From Chrysophaeum taylorii (taxonomy: Eukaryota; Sar; Pelagophyceae; Pelagomonadales; Pelagomonadaceae), in the NCBI GenBank assembly GCA_029834535.1, contig JAQMWT010000582.1, positions 1-26,677 on the forward strand: DNA of 26,677 bases, given 5' to 3'. The notes beneath the pieces were generated by a model. It was given only the letters and a program-made list of their open reading frames with translations, was not told where the DNA came from and ran no database searches. Below, in pieces: positions 7,767 to 16,407 of this stretch. Every line of letters begins with the position of its first letter. Position 1 is the first letter of the stretch. A program made the translations under genes and the position numbers.

Positions 7767-10700
7767 GTGGATTCAAAGCACATACGCGAGCGCGCTTGCA
7801 AGCCGCGCTCGCTGCGGGATTTGCGCGCGAGCAAGCCGCAGCTGTCGGGAACAGAGCCGCCGAAATATCTCGGGCCCGAGCTGTCGCTGCTCCTCGACGA
7901 CGAAGTCCTAGCACTGAAGTCGACAAAGCGTTCGGCAATTCCTTCCTGGTTTGCCCAGGATAAACGGAGATCTTGCTGTGTTCTAAAGGGAAGAAACGGT
8001 CGAATTCTTTGTGATCCTTGTTTTGGAGGTGCCTCGCACATGTTGCCATGCCTCTTGATGCCGCAAGTGTTGGGACATGACAAAAATGCTGCACCACGAT
8101 GTCCCAGCATGCCATGTAAACTTGTGCAGGCACTACTCAAATTTGGGTCGGATCAAGCGAGCGAGCATTTAGGTGGTAGTACCAACGAACATCTACCATT
8201 GGCGAATCAACGCCTGGCGTCGGTGAGATCACTTAAGACAAGCACCCTAATGACAGCCAGTGAACCGTTAGATCCGCACCGACAGCGGCCACTGGGACAG
8301 CATTTCGATACATTTACTGCCAGCGAAAACGGTCATCCGGAGTCTGCAGAAGAACGTAGTGGTGCAACGTTGTTGCCGTTTTCAGCCGCAAAGCTACACG
8401 TGGGTGTTCATTTTCTAGCACTGTATGACCATCCGCTCTTCGGTTCTGAGGAGCGGCTCTACATCCAGCTCCGACTTCTGTATGGCGATTATAGGAGGCT
8501 GGCTGAGGCGCAGACCATGGCCTACCTGCGACGGCGTCTGTGGCACCTCGCTGTGGCAGCAGCAGACCTGGCGAGTAAGTTCGACACAGATTGCGAAATG
8601 CAGTGGCATGCAGTGCACGTTGTGGGCGCCAGTTTGTTGGAGACTGCTAGTCTGCTAGAAGCCGAGGATTATTCAGTCACGGAACTCGAGGAGGCCCTTT
8701 ATACGACCTGGAAGCAGCTGAAGGGCTTAAGAAAGCATCAGGGGTTCATAGCTACGCCGGCCAAGCTCGTTGCCATCAACGTCTCAAACACGAAGCAGTT
8801 GGAATGGGCTAGGCAGAAGAGCTCTGGTGGCGAAATGGTTGACGTTGACTTTGTTGGGCCTTTGTTGGCTAAGGCATTTGGTTGCCCAGCTGCCGAGATG
8901 GTTATTTCAGCTTTGCAGGAAGCTACCCTGGCTACACGACGAGAATTATTTATTCTGAAGCTACGGTCAACAGTTGTGGTTACGCCAGATGATCAGGTGC
9001 CAATCGATGAGCTTGTCCGACGGCGGCGGCTTCGCCAACGACAGTGGTATGTCGCGCTTCGAGCCAACGGGCGGCGCGTGCTTGCGGCGACCGCTCGTGG
9101 ATTCGAGTGGCCAGCCCTCACAGTGCCTGTTGACCAGACTGTTTGGCTTCAAGCATTGAAGATAGGAGCAGTCGAACTTGCTGTCGAAGTTTGGCAGCGG
9201 CGACCCTACATGTGTAGCGACATCCATTGTGCCAAGACCCTGGTATCCATTCACAGCATAAGACAGCACAACGACAGATCATCGGAGCATGCACATGCAC
9301 CCTTATGGACCTGGCTTGACTTAAGCGTGACAAACGCAGGAAAGTGGAACGCTAACATTGAGCGAGATAAGGTCGAGGTCCGTGGTAAATTAGCCAGCCA
9401 AAGTAATGTCTCACAGCAGCATGTACCAAGTGCTGCGCCCTGGGAAGAAACCATGTTCGAAGGCAACCATCGGTACCCACGTCACGTCCGCCTCGCGGAC
9501 GTCACCCTGGCTGAGTTGCGATCGTCTGGGGTCAGACGCAGGCTGCTTGCCCAGTGTTTTAATGTTTTAGTAGTGTCGGAACCATATTCGCCACAGGTCG
9601 AACCGAATTGTACATCGGCAAATGACGACGGTTTCCGCACTCATCTCGATTGGTTGGACATCACGCTTGGCGCGACCCGCAGTAAGAAATTGGAACAGCT
9701 GCTGGGTTCTCCGCTTCATCCCGCTGCCATCTTACCCTGACAATAACTGGCCAAATAGCTCAGTTGCTCGCGGCTGCCTAAAGAAGTGCAATAAGTCAGG
9801 GGCTTTGGTAGGCGCGCAACTAGGTTCGATTATGTTGAGGGATGTGCTGCTTGACCCATTTGACCCACGAAATGAAGCCCTGTTCAGGTGCTGCTCGGTC
9901 GCAGAGATAGATTCTCGCTTGACTCACAATCGACCAAAATTTCGTGCTATTGATTTACAGGACAGGCTGGGGGCATGGACGTGTGAGACCACTACTGTCC
10001 GAACGTACGAGATTCTCATGCGGCAGCGGCTGATTCAGCTCCAGGCTTGGAAGGCTCATCCCACGAGGCCGATACTGACTGTCGAAGACAAAATAAACGA
10101 TATATTTGGCTGTATCCTTACTGACACCAACGCCAGCTGTGCCACCGAGCTGGTTTATGAAGACATACGAAATATTCTGCAGGCATCCTTGTCATCACTG
10201 TACGGCTTTGACACACGACTGCGGCTCGTGTTTTCTTGTGAGCGTGAGAGCAGTGCATTTGTCGAGAAAGAATTCTCGATGACGAAGCTACCTGCATCAG
10301 CTGTTGTGCATTGTCGCACATTTCTGCGGCGCGTTAAGTTCCATGGCCTTGATGCAGATACGGAGGGTGCGATGCAGCGCCGCCGACTGTTGAGGCTCAA
10401 GTCGCGGGTCCACGTGTCTTCCGTTGTGTCGCTCACTTCGAGTCGCTGTGTCGTGGTTCTTGTCACATCGGCCTCTTGGGTCACGCAAGTACCACGAATG
10501 CAAATGGGAAACTCACCTGCGCTTTCATTGTTGCGAGTAGCCGAGGAATCATCCGAGCAGGTCCGAAGTGCGCGCAGATTCTTTGTGACAGTGACGTTCC
10601 AAGAGCACACAAGGCGCACGAGTATTTCACGAGGTCCAGTGCCACATTGGAAAGAGACGCTCGTGTTACCCTTCATGCCGCCACACGATAGTTTCTCACC

Positions 10701-12522
10701 TGCTGCATTGTGGCAGGCGTGCGACCGTCTTCACCTCGCCCTCTTCTCCGAGGCGGCATTCGCAGGAGTGGACTATGCAAGTGGTGACGTCATCGATCAG
10801 CAATGGACAAGGCTGCGGAGGCTGTTCCTCGGCGACCTTGTCATCCCTATCGCTGCTATTAACTTTTGCCCTAGTGGTTCTATCGATGGAGCCTGCCAGC
10901 TCTATGAGCCTGCTGTTCACCTAGTTGTTGAAGGTGGTACCACGATAGCGACAGTCACCACAGAAATGCACGGTCCCAATGGTGACAATGCCCCTGAGTG
11001 GGTTGGGCACTCGGAGACGCTGCAAGTGTGGCGTGCTGCGACAGCTTGCAAGCCTCTGATGGATCTGGCATCAGGTTCATTCTACCTGCAGCTCTCAATC
11101 TTGCTGCAGCCAGCCGTGATGGGCCCGGAGCCCTCGCCTAGCACTGTCTCATACATCGAAGACGAACGCCTGGTGCACTTTGGGATGACCTGGATGCGCA
11201 ACGTGCATTTATACCTGGAGTCCCTCGAGACTTCTGCTCACCACACTGTTGACCCTCGAGTACGTGAGCGAAGGGTCCAAGCTTTGGTGACGAGTTCTTC
11301 TGGCGACGCTGTGTTGATCTGCCGTTATCTCCACCCGCAGGCACCGCCACCAGGCGTCGACACGCCTGCGAAGGCTGCAAGATACGTCTCCCTTATACCA
11401 CTCGTTGATGACTGGCGATTGACTGCTGGGCCCTATATCAACGTGTGGAGGGCGTCACACGATTTCTTACGTGTCGGTGCAGGTAACAGGGGGGATCATG
11501 GGGTCCTCCTTCATAATTACATTGCTTGGCTTCTGCTCCACAATCGGCAACCTTCAAACGATGTTTTGCCAGATGAGACATTCCTTATCATTGGTGCGGG
11601 CAGGCCCGAAGGCCGGACGGTCTATGTTGGGCAGAGGCCTCCGGCATCCCATGTGCCAAATAGCATCGTCGTCTGGAATCCGTGCACAGGCGAAGCTTTC
11701 TGCGCTGGGGACCGCCGGTGTCCACTTTTTGATGTTGGCTGCGTCATCACTCACGAGAATGTTTTTGCCAACCTTCAGCCATTCGCCACCCTTGGTGAGC
11801 TGAGTTTCGACTTCGCCAACTGTACCGAGTGGCGGCCCTTCTTTGAAAGTGTGAGCCTCTATACGCCAAGCTTACTGTCGCTACCCCCGGGTCGAAAAAC
11901 ACGAAGGCGCATGACACGACCACACCTGGACTCTCAGTTCGCTCATGCTGGTCATCGGCCTTTTCCCCGACCCTACCGTCTCACCTCCGTGCAAGTCGCC
12001 ATCCTCAACTACAAACCGCCAGATATCCTCAAAGCCAAGACCATCCAGGCCGATCTAACTGAAAGGATTGAGCAGGCTGTCCGTCGTTGGCGAGGTTGTC
12101 AACAGGCTCGACGTGTCCACACCCAGACTGCATTTTCTGTGGACTTCTCGCACCGCCTCAAGATGATTCTTCCTCAACTTGAACAAGCTGCCCAGGCACA
12201 TGCCCTGAGCAGAGAAAGACTTCAGAAACATCACGACAGCGTGCTCACCTTGAACCACCAAGCTTGGGATATCAATGCGCTCGCTTTCAATGTCCCTTGT
12301 TTCAAACCTGACATCATCCTTGACCGCCTGAAGATCACCAACATGCACGAGACTCCCCTTAGTAATGTACAGTTTGTTGTTGCTGTCTACGTGCGTGCAT
12401 ACCAGGTTTATGTCATCCCCACCTTTCTTCTTTACCTGGTGTAGGTGCATCCTCTTCACCATGGCGTATTTTCCGTCTGGGTTTACTACGGTACCATCCG
12501 CCCCCACGTCATGCTTGAATGA
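7767..12522 (+). CDS. CC2D2A: CC2D2A homologue, ciliary transition-zone protein (three exons)
   Basis: Homologue of CC2D2A, a scaffold of the MKS module at the ciliary transition zone that works with B9-domain and tectonic-type proteins to gate cilium entry. Exons as read: 7767-9681, 9764-12390 and 12445-12522, 1,539 codons in all (vertebrate proteins are about 1,600). Recognisable parts are an N-terminal C2-like domain (about 9045-9205, WYVALRANGRR to VELAVEVWQR); the central C2 domain (about 10430-10850, including FFVTVTFQEHTRR and GPVPHWKETLVLPF); a transglutaminase-like domain (about 11370-11870, with GAGRPEGRTVYVG and VWNPCTGEAF..CPLFDVGCVI); and the family C-terminus around VQFVVAVY. 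The usual catalytic Cys position is not obvious, which fits a non-enzymatic domain. The start is uncertain: 7767 is GTG, the frame is open from 7686, and the first in-frame ATG is 8040. The first roughly 120 codons do not resemble the family, and a 5' exon may be missing. Confidence 0.85.
9682..9763 (+). other. CC2D2A intron 1 (82 nt, phase 1)
   Basis: The donor is GTAAGA at 9682, a branch-like CTGAC lies at 9737-9741, and the acceptor is GCTCAG ending at 9763. Removing it joins the frame that otherwise stops at 9740 to the frame that runs to 12390. Family-like sequence continues after it (GCLKKCNKSG..LLDPFDPRNE). A one-base assembly error could mimic this, but donor, branch and acceptor are all present. 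Confidence 0.85.
12391..12444 (+). other. CC2D2A intron 2 (54 nt, phase 0)
   Basis: The donor is GTGCGT at 12391 and the acceptor GGTGTAG ends at 12444. The intron is a multiple of three and open until its own acceptor TAG, so unspliced reading stops exactly at the intron end. After removal the frame continues VHPLHHGVFSVWVYYGTIRP to a TGA at 12520-12522. This matches the conserved AVYxHPxxxxVxSVWxY ending of CC2D2A far better than the read-through does. Confidence 0.78.
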
Positions 12523-12902
12523 GTCGAATATATGTTGGATACGGTTTAGTGTAGCCTCGGTGAAGGGTGTTCGCGACAAAGCAGCAAATACCAGGTGCAT
12601 CTCGAAGTTACGTTTCCAGTCTACAGGCGTACTCTTAAACCCCACGCAGCCTGATTTCAAGATTCAAAATCCGCGCTCGGTCACCAATTCCACTTGTGAC
12701 GGCAGCTGCGGAGGCGATTTCAGGTCCGGGAGCCTGCTGAGTCCACCAGAGGGGCTAGCCCGGTCTCTGTCCCGGTGTCTGTCCTGGCGGCCAACTCAAG
12801 CAGCGCTTAGAGGGGACAAGGTTTTACTAATTTAGGTTTGGGCGGCGTCTTGTGAGTGTTTTTTTTCGAAATAATCCTTGCGATTGTGGCTATCCATTGA
12901 CA
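12523..12902. other. CC2D2A 3' flank, no gene seen
   Basis: Downstream of the CC2D2A stop. Open frames here (a 156-codon plus frame and a 201-codon minus frame starting at 12660) are shadows or extensions over the coding 3' end with no family resemblance. No canonical AATAAA is seen close to the stop. Confidence 0.5.
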
Positions 12903-12990
12903 AGTGAGAGAGGGGGTCTCACTGGAAAGTGAGCGAGGGGTCTCACTGAAAAGTGTGCGAGGGGGTCTCACTGAAGAGTAAGCAGAGGGT
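12903..12990. repeat. 24-bp tandem repeat, about 3.5 copies
   Basis: Successive copies of AGTGAGNGAGGGGTCTCACTGAA with small changes. Each copy contains an AGTGAG..CTCACT inverted pair and can fold on itself. No gene is present. Confidence 0.85.
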
Positions 12991-13079
12991 GCAGAGTATT
13001 CCGCAAGTCAGTGGTATTAAGTCACTGAAGGGGGCTGATTTTGTACTGCGAGCTCTATGACGAGCTAATCTGAACGCTG

Positions 13080-13182
13080 ATTGGCTCGTTTAGCTAGTCA
13101 CACGTCAGCAATTGGCTCGTTTAGCTAGTCACACGTCAGCACTAGCCAATGAGAGGCCAGAATAGATCGTCACACGTCAGCA
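13080..13182. repeat. 31-bp tandem repeat with inverted and partial copies
   Basis: Two identical 31-bp units (13080-13110 and 13111-13141) beginning ATTGGCTCGTTTAGCTAG and ending CACACGTCAGCA. CTAGCCAAT (13142-13150), the reverse complement of ATTGGCTAG, comes next, then a third CACACGTCAGCA (13171-13182). CCAAT/ATTGG and CACGTCA are typical eukaryotic promoter elements, so this could be a promoter or LTR U3-like region. That role is inference. Confidence 0.8.
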
Positions 13183-13248
13183 TTTTGCGGCGTGCTGCTC
13201 AAGACTTTTTGACGAGCAGGCAACATCGACCGACCACTGACCGAACGA

Positions 13249-13954
13249 TGTTTCGAGGGAGGGACCTTCAGCCGCGAAAGCGCCGTACGAACGAAGAGAG
13301 TGGACGCGACGAGCGTACTGAGGAGCAGCGGGTAGCTGAAGCAAAGGCGACGCTGCAGAGGCTCGAAGGGCCTTCTTCTAGCCGCTACCAGCTGCGAGGA
13401 AACGAGCCATGTCAGTCAGGGACAACGGTGGAGTGCGTGACGACGAGGACGACGTACATGTGTACAATGAGGTGATGCCAGAAACAGAACCGGTCAGGTC
13501 AACTCCTGGAAGTACCGACCCGAGTGACCTCCACGTCGACGTGGCCGATGTGAATCCAAGCAATTTGTGAGGACTCGGCGCCTTCGACCTACAAGAGTAC
13601 AGAGCTCTAGCGTCGGGTTTTGTACCGACGGCACTCGATCGCGAAGGCGTCATCCCGGGCGAGCTCCTGCGCGGATGGACAATTATGTCTCATTCGGCTG
13701 ACGGCGGTCGCTCTTGGCCCCAAGGAATTGTCCTCCGTCCTGCGGATGCCGACACGACGCTCTGTTCGCTGCGAATGGGCAGCTCGGTACTCGACCTCTT
13801 GTTGGCCCCGTCGCACTACAGGGATGGGCTTGGCGTCGCGGCTTCGGAACCGCCCCCTTGGTTTCGGATCGTGCGCAATGCAGATTTCGCCGACGTGATG
13901 CGCAGTCTTATCGACGAACAAATGACGGAATGCGCACGCCGACGGCAGAACGAG
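13249..13954 (+). pseudogene. Broken unidentified open frame upstream of the retrotransposon gag
   Basis: A basic, charged segment begins at the ATG at 13249 (MFRGRDLQPRKRR, then a Glu/Arg/Ala helix). Near 13405 the better frame changes to one starting at ATG 13409 with an acidic DDEDDVHVYNEV stretch. A TGA at 13568-13570 interrupts it, after which the same frame continues smoothly (GLGAFDLQEYRALASGF..MRSLIDEQM) to about 13954. There a GTGGGT could be a splice donor, with TTTTCTCTAG at 14148-14157 as acceptor. I recognise no family. It could be a decayed leader or gag part of the adjacent element, or a host gene fragment. Confidence 0.4.
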
Positions 13955-14245
13955 GTGGGTAGAGATAGAAAATTTGATTTAGGGTTAGTACCCCCCTATC
14001 CTAGGGTTAGCTCTCTTACTTCTAGCACATTTTAATTCAGAAAAACGCTGTGTTATTCACACCGTGCTGTCCTCGTTGTTAGAGCACAGAACGAGGGCAG
14101 ACTACAACTGCTCTCACTCTGCTGAAGGGTAACACAGCTGAAATTCCTTTTCTCTAGGTTATGGGCACCAGCCCCGGTATCAGCAGAGTACCAGGATTTC
14201 CAGTCGACTTTCGCTCTCTGACGTTCCTGACCAACCAAAACCAAG

Positions 14246-15262
14246 ATGCCAAGAAATCAAGAACTCCAAAAGGAGATAAAAGACCAAGAGGCAAGGCATC
14301 AAAAAGAGTTGACCAACATGCAAGCGCAAGCAGCCATCCAACAACAAGACATTCAAGACCTTCGCGACATGATCAGGCAAATGCAAGCTACGAACGTCGC
14401 AACACCACCTGCCGTCGCCGCTGCGACTGCTCCCCCCACAGCTCAACAAGACCCCAAGAACAAAGCCAACACCTTCAGTGACCCGCCAAGCTCTGTCCTC
14501 AAATGCATGGACGGCGCTCAAGTCACCCCCCAAATGCTCTCGTTTCGCGTTATGCTGTTGTTCGTTGAACATCTCATGCCCGAAACCGACATCACGCAAT
14601 ACTTCCTGCAAGGCTTCTACACGTGGGAATCCATCTTACGCGGATCTAACGATCTAGCAGACGCTCTCCTAAGCCACTGCATCAAGGAGTACGACAAGGA
14701 CCCCGACAACTATGCCACAGCCGGCAATACTCAAGATTTCCAAGGCCGCTTCGTCTACTACAAGGGCGTCTACCGCAAGTTCGGCAAACACTTCCTTGAA
14801 ACAGTATACGAACCAAAACTCCAAGAACTCAAAGACCAAGACAAAGATGCGACCGATACGACGAAAGGAATTTTGTATCCGATCACACAACTACATCTCC
14901 AAGGAAAAGAAGCCGACTTCATTGTGTACCTCCGCGAGACAGTGCACCCCCTCTTTCGCCGTTTCCTGCACGCCGGCAGCGACTCCGTCAAGCACCCGGC
15001 ATACGACGAGATAGATGCACTCGGATCCTCCCATCCGATAGGACTCGAATTCGTACTACAAGTCCGTCTCGCACTTGACAAGCACACGGGCCAGAACCAC
15101 GTCCATCATGCGCATTACGTCTTCAGTGCCTTTCTGGACACGCCGTTCAACCCGGAGATCCACGAACCCGCGCATTACATAGACTATATGCGCCACGTTC
15201 AACAACAGCTCCGTCAAAACACCGACGACCCTTCTCTCCAACTCAGCGACAATACGATATAA
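14246..15262 (+). CDS. ORF1, Gag-like structural protein of the methyltransferase retrotransposon
   Basis: 338 codons from an ATG preceded by an in-frame TGA. Residues 1-50 are a strongly charged coiled coil rich in Gln, Glu and Lys (QELQKEIKDQEARHQKEL), then a Pro/Ala/Thr linker (50-75), then a mainly helical region reminiscent of a capsid-like domain (FRVMLLFVEHLMPETDI..YFLQGFYTWESIL). No CCHC zinc knuckle is visible. Position upstream of a retropepsin-like pol and the coiled coil plus helical body suggest Gag. The assignment rests on context, not on a sequence motif. The stop at 15260-15262 lies 50 nt before the next frame opens. Confidence 0.7.
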   Translation: MPRNQELQKEIKDQEARHQKELTNMQAQAAIQQQDIQDLRDMIRQMQATNVATPPAVAAATAPPTAQQDPKNKANTFSDPPSSVLKCMDGAQVTPQMLSFRVMLLFVEHLMPETDITQYFLQGFYTWESILRGSNDLADALLSHCIKEYDKDPDNYATAGNTQDFQGRFVYYKGVYRKFGKHFLETVYEPKLQELKDQDKDATDTTKGILYPITQLHLQGKEADFIVYLRETVHPLFRRFLHAGSDSVKHPAYDEIDALGSSHPIGLEFVLQVRLALDKHTGQNHVHHAHYVFSAFLDTPFNPEIHEPAHYIDYMRHVQQQLRQNTDDPSLQLSDNTI

Positions 15263-15312
15263 CCAGAAATACACAAGATGCTCCGCTTCAAATAACCCCC
15301 AAGCTTACTTGA

Positions 15313-16407
15313 CCCTGCGCCCCAACCCATATCAAAGGTTTCGCACGTCATGCAAACTGTCTTCGTACCTCCAACGACTCACTGTTACTCGACGAAGACA
15401 AAGAAGCGATAAACAATTTGCCCAAGCTGATTGCCCGCATCACGGTTATCTCCACATTTGAGCGCAACTTTTGGGCTCACCTAAAGCCTCACCCCACCCT
15501 GAATTTCAAGCCGTTGCGATTCGTCACTGACTTCGGTCGTCTGCCGACCAAAGACAAAGACAATCCCCGTTTTCGCTCCCGCCGTCATGGCCTCCACCTC
15601 GCCGAAGACGACGACGACACCATCCCCTCTGAAGATGATGTCCCTCCGGATCCTGATGAAGCATCCCCTGAAGACACCGACCCTGTTGCCGTTTTTCTCA
15701 CGGAAGCCAACCTCGATCCAAATGACGACACCGATCTCATCCAATCTCTTCACGCTTACCGCAAGAAGCAACTCTCCCGCCACCAGAAGAAAACCCCACC
15801 GAAAAAGCCTCCCAATCCTCGTTCACCGTCGTACTATGACATCAACGACAGCCCTAAACCCAAACCCACCCCTGTCACCCCAACAAAGAACAAACACCAC
15901 CCCCGTGCTTCTCCTGTCACCCCAGACAAACGCGAGCACCCGCACCTCCGCAAGGTCACTTTTCCCACTCAAACGCACCCCCCAAAGCCATCCACTCCTG
16001 ACCAACGGTTCAAGGTTCCCCTCCGTGATGTTCGTCGCAAGCTTCCGATCATCCGGAACCTTAGTCAAGCCGGCCGCCAACACACCTCCAACTCGGATCG
16101 CATGACCAAGCTCATCAACCTCATCACCACTATCTCCGACGAGATACTCCTCTCCGAGGCTGATTCCGACGCCGCCGAGTTTCTTCCGGTGTTATCATCC
16201 GATCCCCAGGATGATCCACCAGATGAGGGCGCAGCCGACGACGCCGATGACCAAGGCCACCTCGGTTTTTACGATGATCACGGACAGCTATGCCTTTACG
16301 ACGATCAAATCCCCGAAATGGAAGATGAAGACGACTCCGCCGAAGACTACGCACAACGTCACAACGACTATATGCATGCTCTCCGTCAGAGCCAGCTTTT
16401 TCGATGA
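15313..16407 (+). CDS. ORF2, disordered acidic/proline-rich retrotransposon protein without an ATG
   Basis: Frame open from 15313 to the TGA at 16405-16407. No ATG occurs before SDRMTKL near residue 262, so it must be joined to ORF1 by frameshift, readthrough or splicing, or the copy has decayed here. The protein is low-complexity: an acidic patch (EDDDDTIPSEDD), Lys/Pro/His-rich middle (KKTPPKKPPNPRSP, repeated VTP.K), a conserved-looking KVPLRDVRRKLPIIRNL patch, and an acidic C-terminus (DDQIPEMEDEDDSAED). It could be a Gag C-terminal or linker domain. No enzyme motif is seen. Its stop overlaps the pol ATG (ATGA at 16404-16407). Confidence 0.6.
   Translation, partial: PCAPTHIKGFARHANCLRTSNDSLLLDEDKEAINNLPKLIARITVISTFERNFWAHLKPHPTLNFKPLRFVTDFGRLPTKDKDNPRFRSRRHGLHLAEDDDDTIPSEDDVPPDPDEASPEDTDPVAVFLTEANLDPNDDTDLIQSLHAYRKKQLSRHQKKTPPKKPPNPRSPSYYDINDSPKPKPTPVTPTKNKHHPRASPVTPDKREHPHLRKVTFPTQTHPPKPSTPDQRFKVPLRDVRRKLPIIRNLSQAGRQHTSNSDRMTKLINLITTISDEILLSEADSDAAEFLPVLSSDPQDDPPDEGAADDADDQGHLGFYDDHGQLCLYDDQIPEMEDEDDSAEDYAQRHNDYMHALRQSQLFR

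Noticed and set aside
7694..8140. 148-codon minus-strand frame opposite the CC2D2A 5' end
   Set aside because: No recognisable family; it reads into the CAGA microsatellite.
12055..12660. 201-codon minus-strand frame across the CC2D2A 3' end
   Set aside because: It lies antisense to the conserved CC2D2A C-terminus and second intron and shows no domain; treated as a shadow.
14171..14190. Primer-binding site CCGGTATCAGCAGAG upstream of gag
   Set aside because: It resembles a methionine-initiator primer site (TGGTATCAGAG) only with an extra base, and no LTR end adjoins it.
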